A DNA stretch of 64,000 nt from Owenia fusiformis (lineage: Eukaryota; Annelida; Polychaeta; Sabellida; Oweniidae), in NCBI GenBank assembly GCA_903813345.2, contig CAIIXF020000010.1, positions 2,655,169 through 2,719,168 of the forward strand, in the 5' to 3' direction. Of the stretch, positions 12,901 through 56,243 are shown piece by piece. The stretch's first letter is position 1, and each line of letters starts with the position of its first letter. A model generated the notes under the pieces. The model saw only the letters and a program-made list of their open reading frames with translations, had not been told where the DNA came from and ran no database searches. The translations under genes and the position numbers were made by a program.

Positions 12901-14452
12901 GCCAAGTTGATACTTATGTGAAATAGTGTTTTGTTTTTGACTTTATCTTTTAACCTAGTCAGATGTCATGTATCATATTTCATGTGAATGATATCTTAGT
13001 GTGCATGTCCTCCCAGGATATTGATCTTTTTTCTTTCTTAGAGGCAGGGCCAAAATATTGATATCCATATATGGAGATGAAAGTAATTTCATTTGGACAA
13101 CGACTCCCACCACTCCCATCTAGTGGAAAGCTTGGAACACTTAAAATCATTGATTTTCAGTGACTGTCAAATGACTTGAAACCCATGATATTACATTGAT
13201 TAACACATTCCCTTTATATTTTATAGCAATTCCATCTGCTACTACAAGCATTGAAAACAAACAGATCGATTATTTTAGCTACCTAGTAAAAAATGATAGG
13301 AATGATCTTTTAAACATTGTTTTTCAAAGTATGTTAGAACACCATAGGTTTAATAAAAATTTGTTTCCGCTATAAATGAGAAACATCCACTCAATTATGA
13401 ACGATAGAGGGCTGGATGATGCTATGTTTAGACCTAACACTTCCTGGATGAAGACATATAAAGCCATCACAAATAGCCAAATGAAAACTGATATATTTAC
13501 CTCAATAAATGTAAAATCCTCACTAAACGTTAAAAATGTTTAAGACAAATTGGGGTCTTGAATGTCATATGCACATTTCAAACGATTTCAGACTTAATGT
13601 TTTAAGGTTTCGAGCTAGGACAGGATGTTTCATGGTTGGTGCAGATTTGAAAAGATGGGGCCAAAGTGATGGATTGTGCCAATTTTGTAATTCAGGGATT
13701 AATGATCTTTCCCACTGCATACTGTTATGTCCATATATCACCTCCGATCATTCTGTCTGATTTTCTAACTTAATAAGAGTGCACTTGAAGGCAATAATGA
13801 ACATGTCTTTAACCATTTCATGTCTTTTAACGTTCAGAGCAAATTACATTGGCTACTGGGCAATGATATACATAGTGTTTATGGGCACGAGATTGAAGTT
13901 TTAGTAGATAGAAGTATCAAACAATTTTTATTGAATGCATTTGTTTCACCCTAATCTCAATGATACCACAAAATGAATATGTTTTGTATTTTATGTACAT
14001 TTTTGTAAGAGCACCCAGTATTGATGTGCCACCATTTTAAAGGTGCAATAAATAAATATATAAATATCAATGAGGAAAGACTTGGACTTTTGAGATGCAT
14101 CCTAATATGATTGCAATCACATTTTCCCTGCTACTTGCAATAATATAATTAGAATGCCTTTTCCTTCTGTCACCCTTTATGTCTTCTTATTTTATAAACA
14201 GAAAATATAATTGATTGAATAAGGAATCAAAAATGATAATTCATAGTTACCTGTTTTTTCTGATGGCTGATCAGGACCCGGATTTGACTCTATACCTCCT
14301 CGGATCAGTAGTGTCTCTATGATCTGTATGATCTGTGTCAATGACTGTTGCATTGGAGATTTGACAGTTTGTGTTAAACGGAATGTCTCATTTTTCTTGC
14401 CTCCACCAAATGTCCCAATGGCCACTCTCCACTGTTGCACAGAATTTCCCAT
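1..14452 (-). CDS. 2A-leader / GlnD-type nucleotidyltransferase / giant TPR protein (5' complete, 3' end off window)
   Basis: Two coding exons: 14452-14251 and 11811-1, the second continuing past the left edge. The donor reads ACAG|GTAACT and the acceptor TTTTTCAG|AAGTG; both sides are phase 1, so the frame joins cleanly. Exon 1 encodes 67 residues starting MGNSVQQWRVAIGTF and ending just past a GGIESNPGP motif. Exon 2 has no stop for 11.8 kb, giving about 4,005 residues in view. Residues about 255-285 carry the nucleotidyltransferase signature: G265-S266, R269, E271, then the acidic pair D277 and E279 (GSISRNE...YSDIEW), typical of the GlnD/DUF294 class. A mostly helical region follows to about residue 650, compatible with DUF294_C. 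A degenerate TPR at about 670-700 leads into 77 TPRs of 43 residues. The substrate is unknown. The family call rests on motifs seen by eye; the ortholog name is not recognised. Confidence 0.85.
2832..9509 (-). repeat. Higher-order tandem duplication of a 25-unit (3,225 bp) block
   Basis: Private variants recur exactly 3,225 bp (25 x 129) apart: a TTTCCC variant at 3541 and 6766, a CCGATTG variant at about 5557 and 8782, a CTTTTGATG variant at about 5830 and 9055, and GGACTATCC at about 6052 and 9277. The copies are about 2832-6284 and 6057-9509. Few differences separate them: 3005/6230, about 4835/8060 (a short segment), about 5064/8289, and 5757/8982. Confidence 0.9.
11904..12646. mobile_element. 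Foldback MITE in the intron of the nucleotidyltransferase-TPR gene (Tc1/mariner-like ends)
   Basis: The sequence begins TACAGGGTGTT and ends AACACCCTGTA, and is nearly palindromic over about 350 bp per arm, with a centre near 12270. Matching arm segments include CATGATGCCTTGGACACCTG near 12040 against CAGGTGTCCAAGGCATCATG near 12494, and TTTACAGTCATGGTC near 12227 against GACCATGACTGTAAA near 12299. TA ends suggest a Tc1/mariner-class non-autonomous element. There is no transposase. The intron RNA could form a long hairpin. Confidence 0.75.
13240..14060 (+). mobile_element. Degenerate 3' end of a non-LTR retrotransposon
   Basis: Reading the plus strand across frames gives retroelement-like text: DDAMFRPNTSWMKTYKAI at about 13420, then LRFRARTGCFMVGADLKRW and a C-x2-C-x8-H-x4-C cluster (CQFC...H...C) at 13600-13735. 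This resembles the zinc-binding segment found after many LINE reverse transcriptases. Frames are broken by stops, and the stretch ends in an AATAAATAAATATATAAAT tail at about 14050, typical of a LINE 3' end. It lies inside the intron of the nucleotidyltransferase-TPR gene, on the opposite strand. The clade cannot be named. Confidence 0.5.
14273..14341 (-). other. 2A-like ribosome-skipping peptide in the N-terminal leader
   Basis: Residues 38-60 of the nucleotidyltransferase-TPR protein form a hydrophobic stretch (IIQIIETLLIRGG) ending in IESNPGP. The canonical 2A core is D-[VI]-E-x-N-P-G-P. Here everything matches except the leading Asp, which is Gly53. If active, the ribosome would skip the G59-P60 bond and release a 59-residue leader from a product beginning with Pro60. 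2A sequences at protein N-termini are known from sea-urchin NLR genes and several non-LTR retrotransposons. Activity with Gly instead of Asp is uncertain. Confidence 0.65.
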
Positions 14453-15254
14453 GTTCTGTTTTGCTTTGGGGTAAATAGATTACTGTTACACATGCATTCT
14501 TGATTTCTTGACACAACCTTATTGTTTATCTAACACATTAATTAATGCTTCAAATAGACAAACATATTTCTATCACATTTTTTGTTTTCTTATAATCTGC
14601 ATTTCAACTTTTCAGCAATCCTTATCAACTGTGCAGTCATGTTGATGTCTTGGATCATTTACTGTATAGGGAATTCACAATTGTTTGATATACCGAGTAC
14701 CAGCCAGTTCTGTCTTAGAATATACACACAGTGTTGTCTGATGTTTAACACTAAAGCATAAACTTGAATTGACAGTCCATTGTTCTTATTTTTAATCAAG
14801 ATCTTAAGACATAATAGGTTATCAAAGGGTCAAAAAACAATGAACAGAGATAACAAGTTTGTTATACATAGTTGATATTTTCATGATATTGTCTATGTTG
14901 ATATGTCAGATAAAAAACTACGTTATTAACTAGTCATGTTATATTTAGCATTTGTCTTATGGACTAGCAAAAACTATGATTGGTGAATGATAAAAACAGA
15001 GAATTTCCGTGATAAAATTTTAACAAGCCTAACTAATCAAACATCAGGTGTATTAGCTAAAAATTGGCAGAGAGACTTTGAATTAGGGGAAGGGGCATTA
15101 ATAACTTCTGAACTAATATTTTTCTGTAAAATTCTGTGTCATGCCTGGCTACAACTATGTAAATTTGATGAGCTATATGGTTGTTCTTTTTTCAGTTATT
15201 CTAATAATATGATAAAGCATGTTATTTTAATCGAGACCTATTTATTCTTTGCAG
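14453..15254. other. Intergenic / putative promoter side between divergent genes
   Basis: This AT-rich stretch separates the start codon of the minus-strand nucleotidyltransferase-TPR gene from the first visible ANKS3 exon on the plus strand. No ankyrin-coding exon is visible, although ANKS3 needs several more ankyrin repeats upstream. No convincing core promoter motif was identified. Confidence 0.4.
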
Positions 15255-18200
15255 GGAGTCAACATGGAGGCCAAGGCATTCACTGGTGACACCGCCCGCT
15301 CCTTGGCACTCATGAATGGCCACACTAAGATTGTCAGCCTTATAGATAACTATGCACTTCCAACAAGCTTGCGGGCTGAAGCTGGTAGGATGATTAAGAT
15401 TGTAATCACACACTCTGAAGAAAAAACAAAAGATCACATCGAAATCCAAGAGAAAAGAAATATCAATCCTTGTTTAAAGTGTCATTTGAACAAAAAAATA
15501 TTGTCAAAGACAAAGATATCCAACATATGGATAACTTAATCACAAAAGAATCGATTAACAAAATTATAAAGGCTATACAAAGAACATTACAAGATACAGT
15601 AAAACATGTAAAGTGGAACACCTCCCAAGTGGAACATTTTTTAAAGGCACCAGATTTTAGCTGTATATATCAATTAATGTCATTCTTTGTGTATCTACAG
15701 GTTTACACTTTGGTGCTGACTTGAGTTCCTCGGATGAGGCTGTCAGACCAAACAGACACCGTGGCAGCCGTGGTGGGAGATATAAATCAAAGGGCCCTAG
15801 CATACAAGATGGCCCTGAGGCATTTGAAAAACTGATGGATTGGTCTAAGAAACATGATCTACATATACCTAGTGCTGTATATGCCACTGGTTAGTCTGAC
15901 ATTCTAATAAACAAATAAATTACAAAAGCGCCAATCTTTATCAAGCTTTTTAGAAATGTAAAAGATTTATATTTATCACACTATTTGAAACTTAGAAATA
16001 GGTTATTTAGTTTTGTGTAAAAGTAATATCATTAGGATAAAGGCGATCACCATACAAATGTACATGTATCTTAATATCTTGAAAAAATGAACAATGTGAT
16101 AACTTGAGAAATGTTCATCATCTCCAAGTAGTACCAAAAGTGTAACACATGGCAGGTGCCATAAAATGAAGGCTATAACAAAATATTAACAATATATCAC
16201 TATTTTGATGGAGACACAGTCTGAACTTCTGAGATGATAGGGTTAAAATTGAAATCAATTATTGTTTTACTCAAGGTCCAGCTGTACCTCAAGGTTATGT
16301 GAGTTACCAAAGTGGCCCAGGTGTCTATCCCAGAACCCCCATAGGTGCTGATTGGTTGACCAGCCGTGATGTCACATCTCCCATCAACCCTGAGGATCAC
16401 AAGCTGGATAGTTCAGGAGGCAAAGGTAATATGTATTCCTTCTATTTTGATCATGTGTAATCTTTCTATTTGAGCATATTGTAGTATTTGTATTACTTCT
16501 TTGTAACACTTAGTTGTGTGATTTTTGTAAGAATTCCATTACTTGTCTTTGTAACAGCAATTTTAGACTTTTAAGAAACTTAAAACTGTATAATGAAAAA
16601 TAGGACTTAACTTTGTTGTAAGCAATTCATACTTTTGTATCTAACATGCATTGTAATACATAATTTGTAATTTCAGAATCTTACAATGATGAAGAGGAAG
16701 ACAATGCATTCTCTCAAACAGGGGCACTCACCATTAAGAGTAGTTCCAGCAGTAGTGGGGGCCTAGCGGCTGCCCTGGGCCTTACAGACTCTGAAAACCC
16801 TGAGCCTGATGGAACACCCTGTAGTAAGCACAAGTCAGGCCCACCCTGTAGCCTCCAGGAGACACCCTGTAGTGTCGCACAAAATACTAAACACATACCA
16901 GATGCAATACAGCCAAAACCAAGTGCAAAAGCAACTAAACAATTAACTGATACAAAACCTACAACGAATCATATAAATGATAATAGCAACAAACACAAGT
17001 CCAGACATAAATCATCAAAGTCACACGAGGAAAAATCAAAAACCAATAAAAATTCCTCAGAGCTGAAACCCAAAAATGGCACAACGAAAGATGATAGTAA
17101 TAAAAATAATGGCAAACAGTCGAGTAAAACAACGAAATATCGGGAATGTATCCTTAAGGAGCAAGAGTCACTCCTTCGGGATAGGCCAAGAGATCTGGCT
17201 GGTTTATTGGAAGAGTTGGGTCTGAGTAAATACCTGGTGACTTTTGAAGAACAAGATGTGGACCTTCAAGTGTTTCTAACTCTCACTGATACAGATCTGA
17301 AAGAAGTAGGAATAAAGTAAGTAAATACTCCATTGTATCGACTCCAGTGGTCATTATAGAAATCAAATAGCTGAATAGATATAAAATAATGCAATCAGTG
17401 GTTTCAGGTATTGTGTTAGGTAAAGTTCAAATGGCTGCCCACAAATCTCGCAACTGGCTGCCCAAAAATTTTGGAACTTTTATGACATTTCTAACAACAT
17501 ATATTCATTTTAAGAAATAATGATTTGATGAAATATATCTTGTTCATATATTTAAGCAAGATAGTAACAACAACCTCCAACAAATATTCATATTGTTTGC
17601 AGATTATTTGGCCCTAGAAAGAAAATGAACAATGCAATAGCCCGTTGGCATAGCAACGCAAGACCATGTCGTAATGACCTGGAACAAGCATATGCAGATA
17701 AGCTGGAGTCAGAAATGCAAGAGATGGCAATACAGCTCACCAAGGTAAATGAACAATCAATAGTTTAGGTAGTTGGTTGGATTCTAGATCAACTTTCTAC
17801 ATAACTAACCAATTACTACACAAAAAAACAAGAGCAATAACAAAAAACAATGTGTGTGTCCTATGCCTTCTCCATTGTTCATAAAATTAACTATCCAGTG
17901 TATAAAAATTAACCCCATCCTCTCCTACACCTATATATATATACTTTATATATAAATTGATATCATATTTTCTATAAATAAAAAATGCATTTAATTGAAA
18001 ATTATTCCATCTGGCGTACAGGTATCTTAAGGATATTGAGCTGACATATTATATTTCTAGACCTGTGAGGATATTGAGGGTATCAAAAAACAGTTGCTCC
18101 AGGAGTCAGAACTGCGAGCTGTGGCAGAGACGTGTCTAATGGATGATCGTGCTGCCTGGCAACAGGTGAACAGGTTAGCTGCTGCAACTCGAGAACTCTG

Positions 18201-18944
18201 CTGTGACATGCAAGACACCCTAGTCAATATTAGGTACATTGTTATGGTGTTCAGATTTGAGTTTTTTCGATCATTAAGCACATTTGGGATTCCATTCCTT
18301 TCAGGGATTTAAGCTATAAGATATAAGCACATTAAGGTCATTAATGTTCAGACTTAACCAGTGGTGTATGTACACATATATATGCTGCACCATACACCAA
18401 AATTTTAGGGAGAAATAAACTTGAAATTTAGTGAAATAAATAATAACCTTTTATATTATTGTTTCGAATAATACTAATATCAGTGAACCTTGGCATTATT
18501 ATCAGTTACGCTACTAAAACAAGCCAGTTGTTAATACCAAATGAGAATCATACCAGGTGTGATTTGCTGAGACCTATCATTGACCTCAAGGTCAAGGTCA
18601 GGAAATGCAATCTGCTTTGATCCCCAACTACAAATTCTGATCACTTGTATAATTCTCATATATATTATGACTATTCCAGGCAGCTGCATACTGAACTTTC
18701 CTCCCTCACTGAATCCCAGGATAACAAAAAACAAGTCACCTCTGATACAAAGCACAGTGCAATAGATGGCGCCACTACTGATGATAAAAAGACAGTTGCC
18801 CATATAAGGCATAAAATGACAGAATGTTTTGATGAAATGTACCGGGCAATAACTATAGCCACCATAAACAGTGATAAGCTGTTAGGAAAGCAGATTGATA
18901 TTGAAACTTATGCTACTGATACACCAGCATATAGCAGGTCTTAG
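15255..18944 (+). CDS. ANKS3: Ankyrin repeat and SAM domain-containing protein 3, 3' exons (5' exons not in window)
   Basis: Seven exons: 15255-15384, 15701-15889, 16276-16425, 16677-17316, 17603-17744, 18061-18233 and 18680-18944 (TAG). All have AG/GT borders and consistent phases, giving 562 residues in view. The first encodes the last ankyrin repeat ([20 protein letters not shown]). Next come the conserved DLSSSDE box, a [11 protein letters not shown] block, DVTSPIN, a low-complexity Ser/Lys linker, a SAM domain (about in-window residues 327-395: [15 protein letters not shown] ... [14 protein letters not shown]) and a coiled coil ([19 protein letters not shown]). This order matches vertebrate ANKS3, a ciliary scaffold that uses its SAM domain to bind ANKS6 and BICC1 and works with NEK8 and nephrocystins. 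The N-terminal ankyrin exons are absent from the visible upstream DNA; they probably lie left of the window, with the TPR gene nested in the intron. Confidence 0.92.
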
Positions 18945-19012
18945 GGATGTCTCAGGGGTTTTGCTTGTTCTACACATTCTCAATTTTGTTGATTGGGTGG
19001 GTGGGTAGGTAG

Positions 19013-20199
19013 TAGAGAAGGGTCGGTCACGGTTCGGTTCGGTTCGGTACGATTCTCGGTTCTTGTCTCTCGGTTCGGTCGGTTCTTAAATCATATACTT
19101 AATAAGGTGGGCCTCATAAATTGCAATTGGTGCCACAAATATGGCAACATAAAAAGGTGTTTCACTTTTATTTTGTATTATTAGGGGATATAATTTTATT
19201 TTCAATCTTATAAATGATCAATATGGAATGATGATAGCTGATAATCATTGAATATTTATGGAATTAAATAACTAGAATTGAACTATTTGTATGTGGCTAT
19301 CAACAAGTTGCTTGCCCCGTGTTAGATGGGAGGGATTCCTTTTTAAACTGGGTCTGGTTGGGTAAGACCTTTCAATATGTTTCCTCATGGCAGACAGTGT
19401 GTTTCCTGAAAACTAAAATTATATGGATAGCACAGATGTCCTTCAGTTGGGAATAACAGTGCAGTCGGCTAGGGGGTGTTTACCCAAATTCTCAACCTGA
19501 CTTGGGACCTGAGGTAGGACACATGAAAAAGTGTATATATCAGTCATAAAAAATGTTACTATGAGTGGGTAATAGGAGGCAGTTACAAGATAGGGAATGA
19601 ATTGAAGTCTAATAAAGATCGCAGTCTTAATTTTTAAAATTAAAAAAATTTACAAAAAGTTTCTATCACAAAAATTGGAAACCTACAGCGTATTTCAATG
19701 TCGTGTTGCAGAACCGACATAGGGTAGACGTATTCTCATCGTAGAAACCGAATACTTCCAAGCATCCAACTTAGGCATCGCGGGAAAAGGCTCTATTATG
19801 GTTTTACTAGCTCTTTGCCGACTTCGAAAACTGTCCGCCATTTTTAAAACACAAGTGTTTCCGCGCGAAATAAATTCACGCTGGCAAGTAGAATTATGTT
19901 CCCTCAAGACGTGGAAGAACAATGAAATATCCAAGGAAACGATTTTATTACCGTATGGATCGTTTAAAGTTGTTCAATTGTCGTTTAAATGGTACTTTCA
20001 TTCGCTATTTAGATGAAATAGAGCTGTAATTATTTGCGCAAAAATTTCGTATTCATGTTACACTGCACGAAAATAAAGTATTTCCCCGGGAATGATGGAA
20101 CCGTTTTGGACTCGGTTCTTGGTGATCAGACGGTCCCAGTAGAACCGTGAGGCCAAAAACCGCGGTTAATCGAACCGAACCGTAACCGACCCTTCTCTA
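19013..20199. mobile_element. Non-autonomous hAT transposon (MITE) with 8-bp TSD
   Basis: Terminal inverted repeats begin TAGAGAAGGGTCGGT at 19013 and are mirrored at 20199. They are flanked by the perfect 8-bp duplication GTAGGTAG at 19005-19012 and 20200-20207. The 8-bp TSD and a TAGAG terminus fitting the hAT YARNG rule identify the superfamily. Subterminal GGTTCGG repeats (19030-19085, with rearranged copies near 20110-20185) look like transposase-binding arrays. A 79-residue frame inside (19695-19934, minus) shows no transposase or BED-finger signature. Length 1,187 bp. Confidence 0.88.
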
Positions 20200-20207
20200 G
20201 TAGGTAG

Positions 20208-22223
20208 TAATAGGGCTTTTCTTTAAAAAGCATTATCAGTGAAAGGGTCATCCTTTTACATTGGGAGATGTTAAAGGTGTTGATCAATTAACAAAATTTA
20301 TTTTGACTGGACAGTAAATATTAATTTAGTTTTAATTAAGGTTCGATTTGAAAACTTAAAAATAAATATGTCTTTACATACTTTAAACAAAATGCGATAA
20401 TCATATTTTAAATGTCCATTCAGAAATCGAATCTAACTGATTAGTCCCCTTAAACAAAAGATTTTCAAAACAAGTAGGGTAGCCTTTCAGTAAATGCTTT
20501 TTGTTAACAAGGGTGGGTGGTGTAGTAATTACTGAAATGGGAAATGTTTAGAATTTACTCCAAAACTGAGACTCCTGGCTGCTTACTGGCCACACACCTA
20601 ACCAATATGGGACAACCTGAGGTTGAGAATTCCTTGTATTTGACAAGTTTGTCCCTATTTGGTTTTTTATCTTTCCTACATCATTTAAATTGCAATATGA
20701 CTGTTATAAGTCTAAACTTATTCCTTGTTCAAAATTGGTAGGAAAGTGACATCCCATTTAAATGTCAAAGTTCTAGCTCATGCAATTCTTATCTGTTGTA
20801 AGCTATGGTATGTCATTTTCCGTTAAGAATAATTAAATACTGTATAATGTTTTATGAACTACTGACGAAGTGAGAATCTCTAACACTGAAGATGTCTTAT
20901 ATTTGCAATGTTATTTTAGTTCTTCCATTTGAAATCACTAACAACAGTTAGATTTGTAATTTCTTGATTCGTACACAAGTTTCTGCTCTTGCATCTCTGG
21001 AACTCCGTGTCTACATTACCTCCAGAGATGAGGTGTTGTATGGGGGTCCAAAAGTGCTTGATGTAAACCTAGGTATTTTCAAGAATCAGACTCTGACGGG
21101 CCACTATATCAGTGGTGAACATGGATCAAGATTTTACACAGCTAAACTAGCTAATTGTTATTGTCCATTGTCTCTCTTCACATGTCATATTTTTTTCTTT
21201 CAAATATTCATTGTTGCTGTATTTCTTTAATGGGATTGATTGTCTATGTAAATCTACATGATTTGCACATTTTGCAGTTCCTTCTATTTAGAGCTTTTGA
21301 AGCCAAATTGTCAAATGGCTGAAAGTCACGATGCTTTAACAAAGCAGATATATTTTTGTCATATTATGTATTATAATACATTGAATTTATTTTATTCCAT
21401 AAAATATACATTTCAGAATATATATACAATATGAACATTGTACTGTACATGAATTATAGTTCCATCTATACATATTGGCTGTATTTAAACAGAATAATAC
21501 CTAGATATAAATGCATTGAAAGAAAGTATCACAAACTAAATCATTAAACATATTTAATTAAAAGTAAATATTTTGAATGTAATAAATAAGGTAATTATGA
21601 AGCTTATATTATCCTATATTTCATAATAGATGGCATAACACGGAAAGTTGAAAAGTTGAAACAACATAACAGAACATAACATGGAAAAGTTGAAAAGGCC
21701 TTAATAACAAAAGGAGATTTTGTGAAAACAACCGTTGAAATTGAAAATCACCTGCTGCCTGCTACTAATGAAACCCCTGATATGTGATGTAACATACGAA
21801 AGACTTGAATTTCAAAGCTAGATGCACAAAAATTACTGTTGCCTGAATACTAAACTTAAACCTTTTTCATGGTAGCTTAGGTTTGTAACTATCATACACA
21901 CAAAGGTAACTAATTAAATGTATTCTACTTTACCCCAGAATGCAATGAACAAACCATCATTCAAAATACAATTTGGCAAATTCAGTATACAGAAACATGT
22001 ATTTCCATATTACAAGATACAGTTTTATAAATTCAATGTACAGGCAACCCTCAATTGGCAAATCAAATGTTTTGAATTCCACAAAGAAAACAAACATGTC
22101 TGGCAACTTCAACAGTGGTGGTTTTCTTCACCTACAAAACTATGATTGCCATTGATTCTATACTTTTTAAATCTGTGGACTTCAAAGACCAACTTTTACC
22201 ATACAATTGGTAGACATGCTTAA
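20208..22223. other. Intergenic, no feature recognised
   Basis: AT-rich sequence downstream of ANKS3. The open frames present (for example 20964-21230) have no recognisable domain or exon borders. No RNA gene was seen. Confidence 0.4.
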
Positions 22224-22226
22224 TTA

Positions 22227-22656
22227 CCCAAATGCGAGTAGGTAGTAACAAGTTTCACCACCAGGTGGCTGATTCGGGTCAATTAACATGGCAGGTATAT
22301 GAGAAAGTTCCCTTAAACTTGAATATTATCAATTTAAGTGGCTCAATTTTCATATAACCCTTATGCGTCTGATACTTACACTAATGAAAATATGTCCAGT
22401 AAAGCAAAATATTATCTGTCTACTAAAAGAAAAGATATTTCATTTTTTGTGATTTTATAGCATGGGGTCTCTGGGGAATCTCCCCGAGCTAGAAGTCACA
22501 TTTTCAAAGAAAATTAATTTTTCAAAGTTGATAAACACTTTTTAAAACCACATTTCTAGATGTAATTTTACATGTAGATTTCAAATATGATATTAGTTTG
22601 ACTGAATTTTGAATTTTTAATGACGTAAATCAAGATTATTTCTACTCGCATCTGGG
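22227..22656. mobile_element. PIF/Harbinger-type MITE with TTA target-site duplication
   Basis: Ends are CCCAAATGCGAGTAGG and, in inverse complement, CCCAGATGCGAGTAGA, about 16 bp of inverted repeat. TTA flanks both ends (22224-22226, 22657-22659), the trinucleotide duplication expected of PIF/Harbinger. Length is 430 bp with no coding capacity. A second, end-degraded copy in the same orientation lies at about 40950-41370 inside TBC1D23 intron 8. Confidence 0.75.
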
Positions 22657-22659
22657 TTA

Positions 22660-23798
22660 TTTGGAGTGATTTAAAAGAAAGGCACATGGCAGACACAAGA
22701 AACAAATCACATTTATCTCAAAACTTAACAATATCATAAAAAAATTAATTATAAAGAGTCAATAATTCATTTGTGTTTTAGTTTTATAACTTACATGCAT
22801 TTTATTCAAATTGAAATCACCGACCATTGATGTGTATGTACATAATACATGTATGTACAAATATACTGTATGTGTATATGGTATATGTCTTCAGTTGTCA
22901 AATGAACTTGACCAGGAGGGGCTATCCCAATAGACCACTATATTCTGACCCCTTTTGGTGAACCAAAGACATCATTTGCAGACTGTTTATAAAGTTAAAG
23001 TTAAAATTTTTATTAAAAATTAGCAATGAGTTGATAGGCCACAAATTTCTGATTTGAAACTGTAAGAAAAATCATATATTTCCTTATATAAACAGAAATG
23101 TTGGACATTGCATTTCTCTTCCTTTGATTACCCTTTTTAGAAAACGATGGGTGCAACTTTGCAAGTATGAGTATTTGGTCACAGGCAATCAAATACTGGA
23201 CATGTAACAATATGTGGTTATGAATAACTCCATATGCATTTTTGATTCATGTAATAATAAACTAAATTATCTCCATCTCTCTCCAATGCTAGTTTAGTTG
23301 TTCAAAAACAATTCTCAAACCATTTAGCCTTTTCCATCATTTCTAAATAAACTAATACTATTGTTCACTAGAAATCGCCAAAATACAATTGTTCTTAATA
23401 TAATTTTTCTAATATACATTATATAATAAATAATAATAACATGTTTAATTAAACAAGAGTTTGATCGCAACCCTTATATCCATTAACATGTACAATATTG
23501 CATTATTTTAACCAATCAGAAAATGTCATGGGGACCGGAGTCATGCAGTCTGTTTAGCTCTCAGACATTTTATTTGAAAAGATCAACATAGAATTTTACA
23601 TGTAATTTTTTTAGCTGATCCGGCCTCATATTAAACCAGTTCGAGTCAATTTCCAAGTCCAATTTTTGAGGGGCAGTGCAAAATACTGTTCTGTGGACAC
23701 ATTATCATGAATCAGTTTCAAAAAATCCTGCCCACCAATCCACCGAGACATTCTTTGAAGGACACACCTCATCACTGCTGTATAATTTCAACAAGATG
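22660..23798. other. 3' flank of TBC1D23
   Basis: AT-rich non-coding sequence containing the presumed minus-strand 3' UTR of TBC1D23. A minus-strand AATAAA (plus-strand TTTATT at about 23569-23574), some 225 bp past the stop codon, is a candidate polyadenylation signal only. Nothing else was recognised. Confidence 0.3.
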
Positions 23799-55991
<32,193 letters not shown>

Positions 55992-56243
55992 TTTGGTTGT
56001 GACGTGTGCCCGGAAGTGGGTTTCTCTAATGTCGTAATTTGACCTAGTTGTTCAATTTCTGCTTCTCATACACGTTTTCATGATTTTCATCAATAGAAAA
56101 GTATCTGATATACATCTATGATTGTATAAGCCAATGGCTATCACATATTTGTAATTTATCACGCATTTGTTATTATTTACCCGAGTCTATAAGAGTTGGC
56201 ACTCGTGTTGCATACTGGGTAAAATAGGCTGAAGGGACGAGGT
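55992..56243. promoter_or_regulatory. Divergent promoter region shared by TBC1D23 and CBL
   Basis: Only 252 bp separate the minus-strand TBC1D23 start codon from the plus-strand CBL start codon. An ETS/GABP-type site CCCGGAAGTG lies at 56009-56018 and a CRE-like TGACGTG at 56000-56006, both close to TBC1D23. No TATA box is convincing. Shared 5' regions with ETS sites are typical of housekeeping bidirectional promoters. Confidence 0.6.

Noticed and set aside
13536-13760. Open frame with a C-x2-C...H...C cluster as a zinc-finger gene
   Set aside because: Flanking frames are broken but retroelement-like and end in a LINE-type A-rich tail; better read as a dead non-LTR 3' end.
14987-15289. Plus-strand open frame as an upstream ANKS3 exon
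   Set aside because: It shows no ankyrin consensus and reads through the exon acceptor at 15254 in a different frame.
19695-19934. 79-residue frame inside the hAT MITE as a transposase remnant
   Set aside because: No BED finger or hATC motif is visible.
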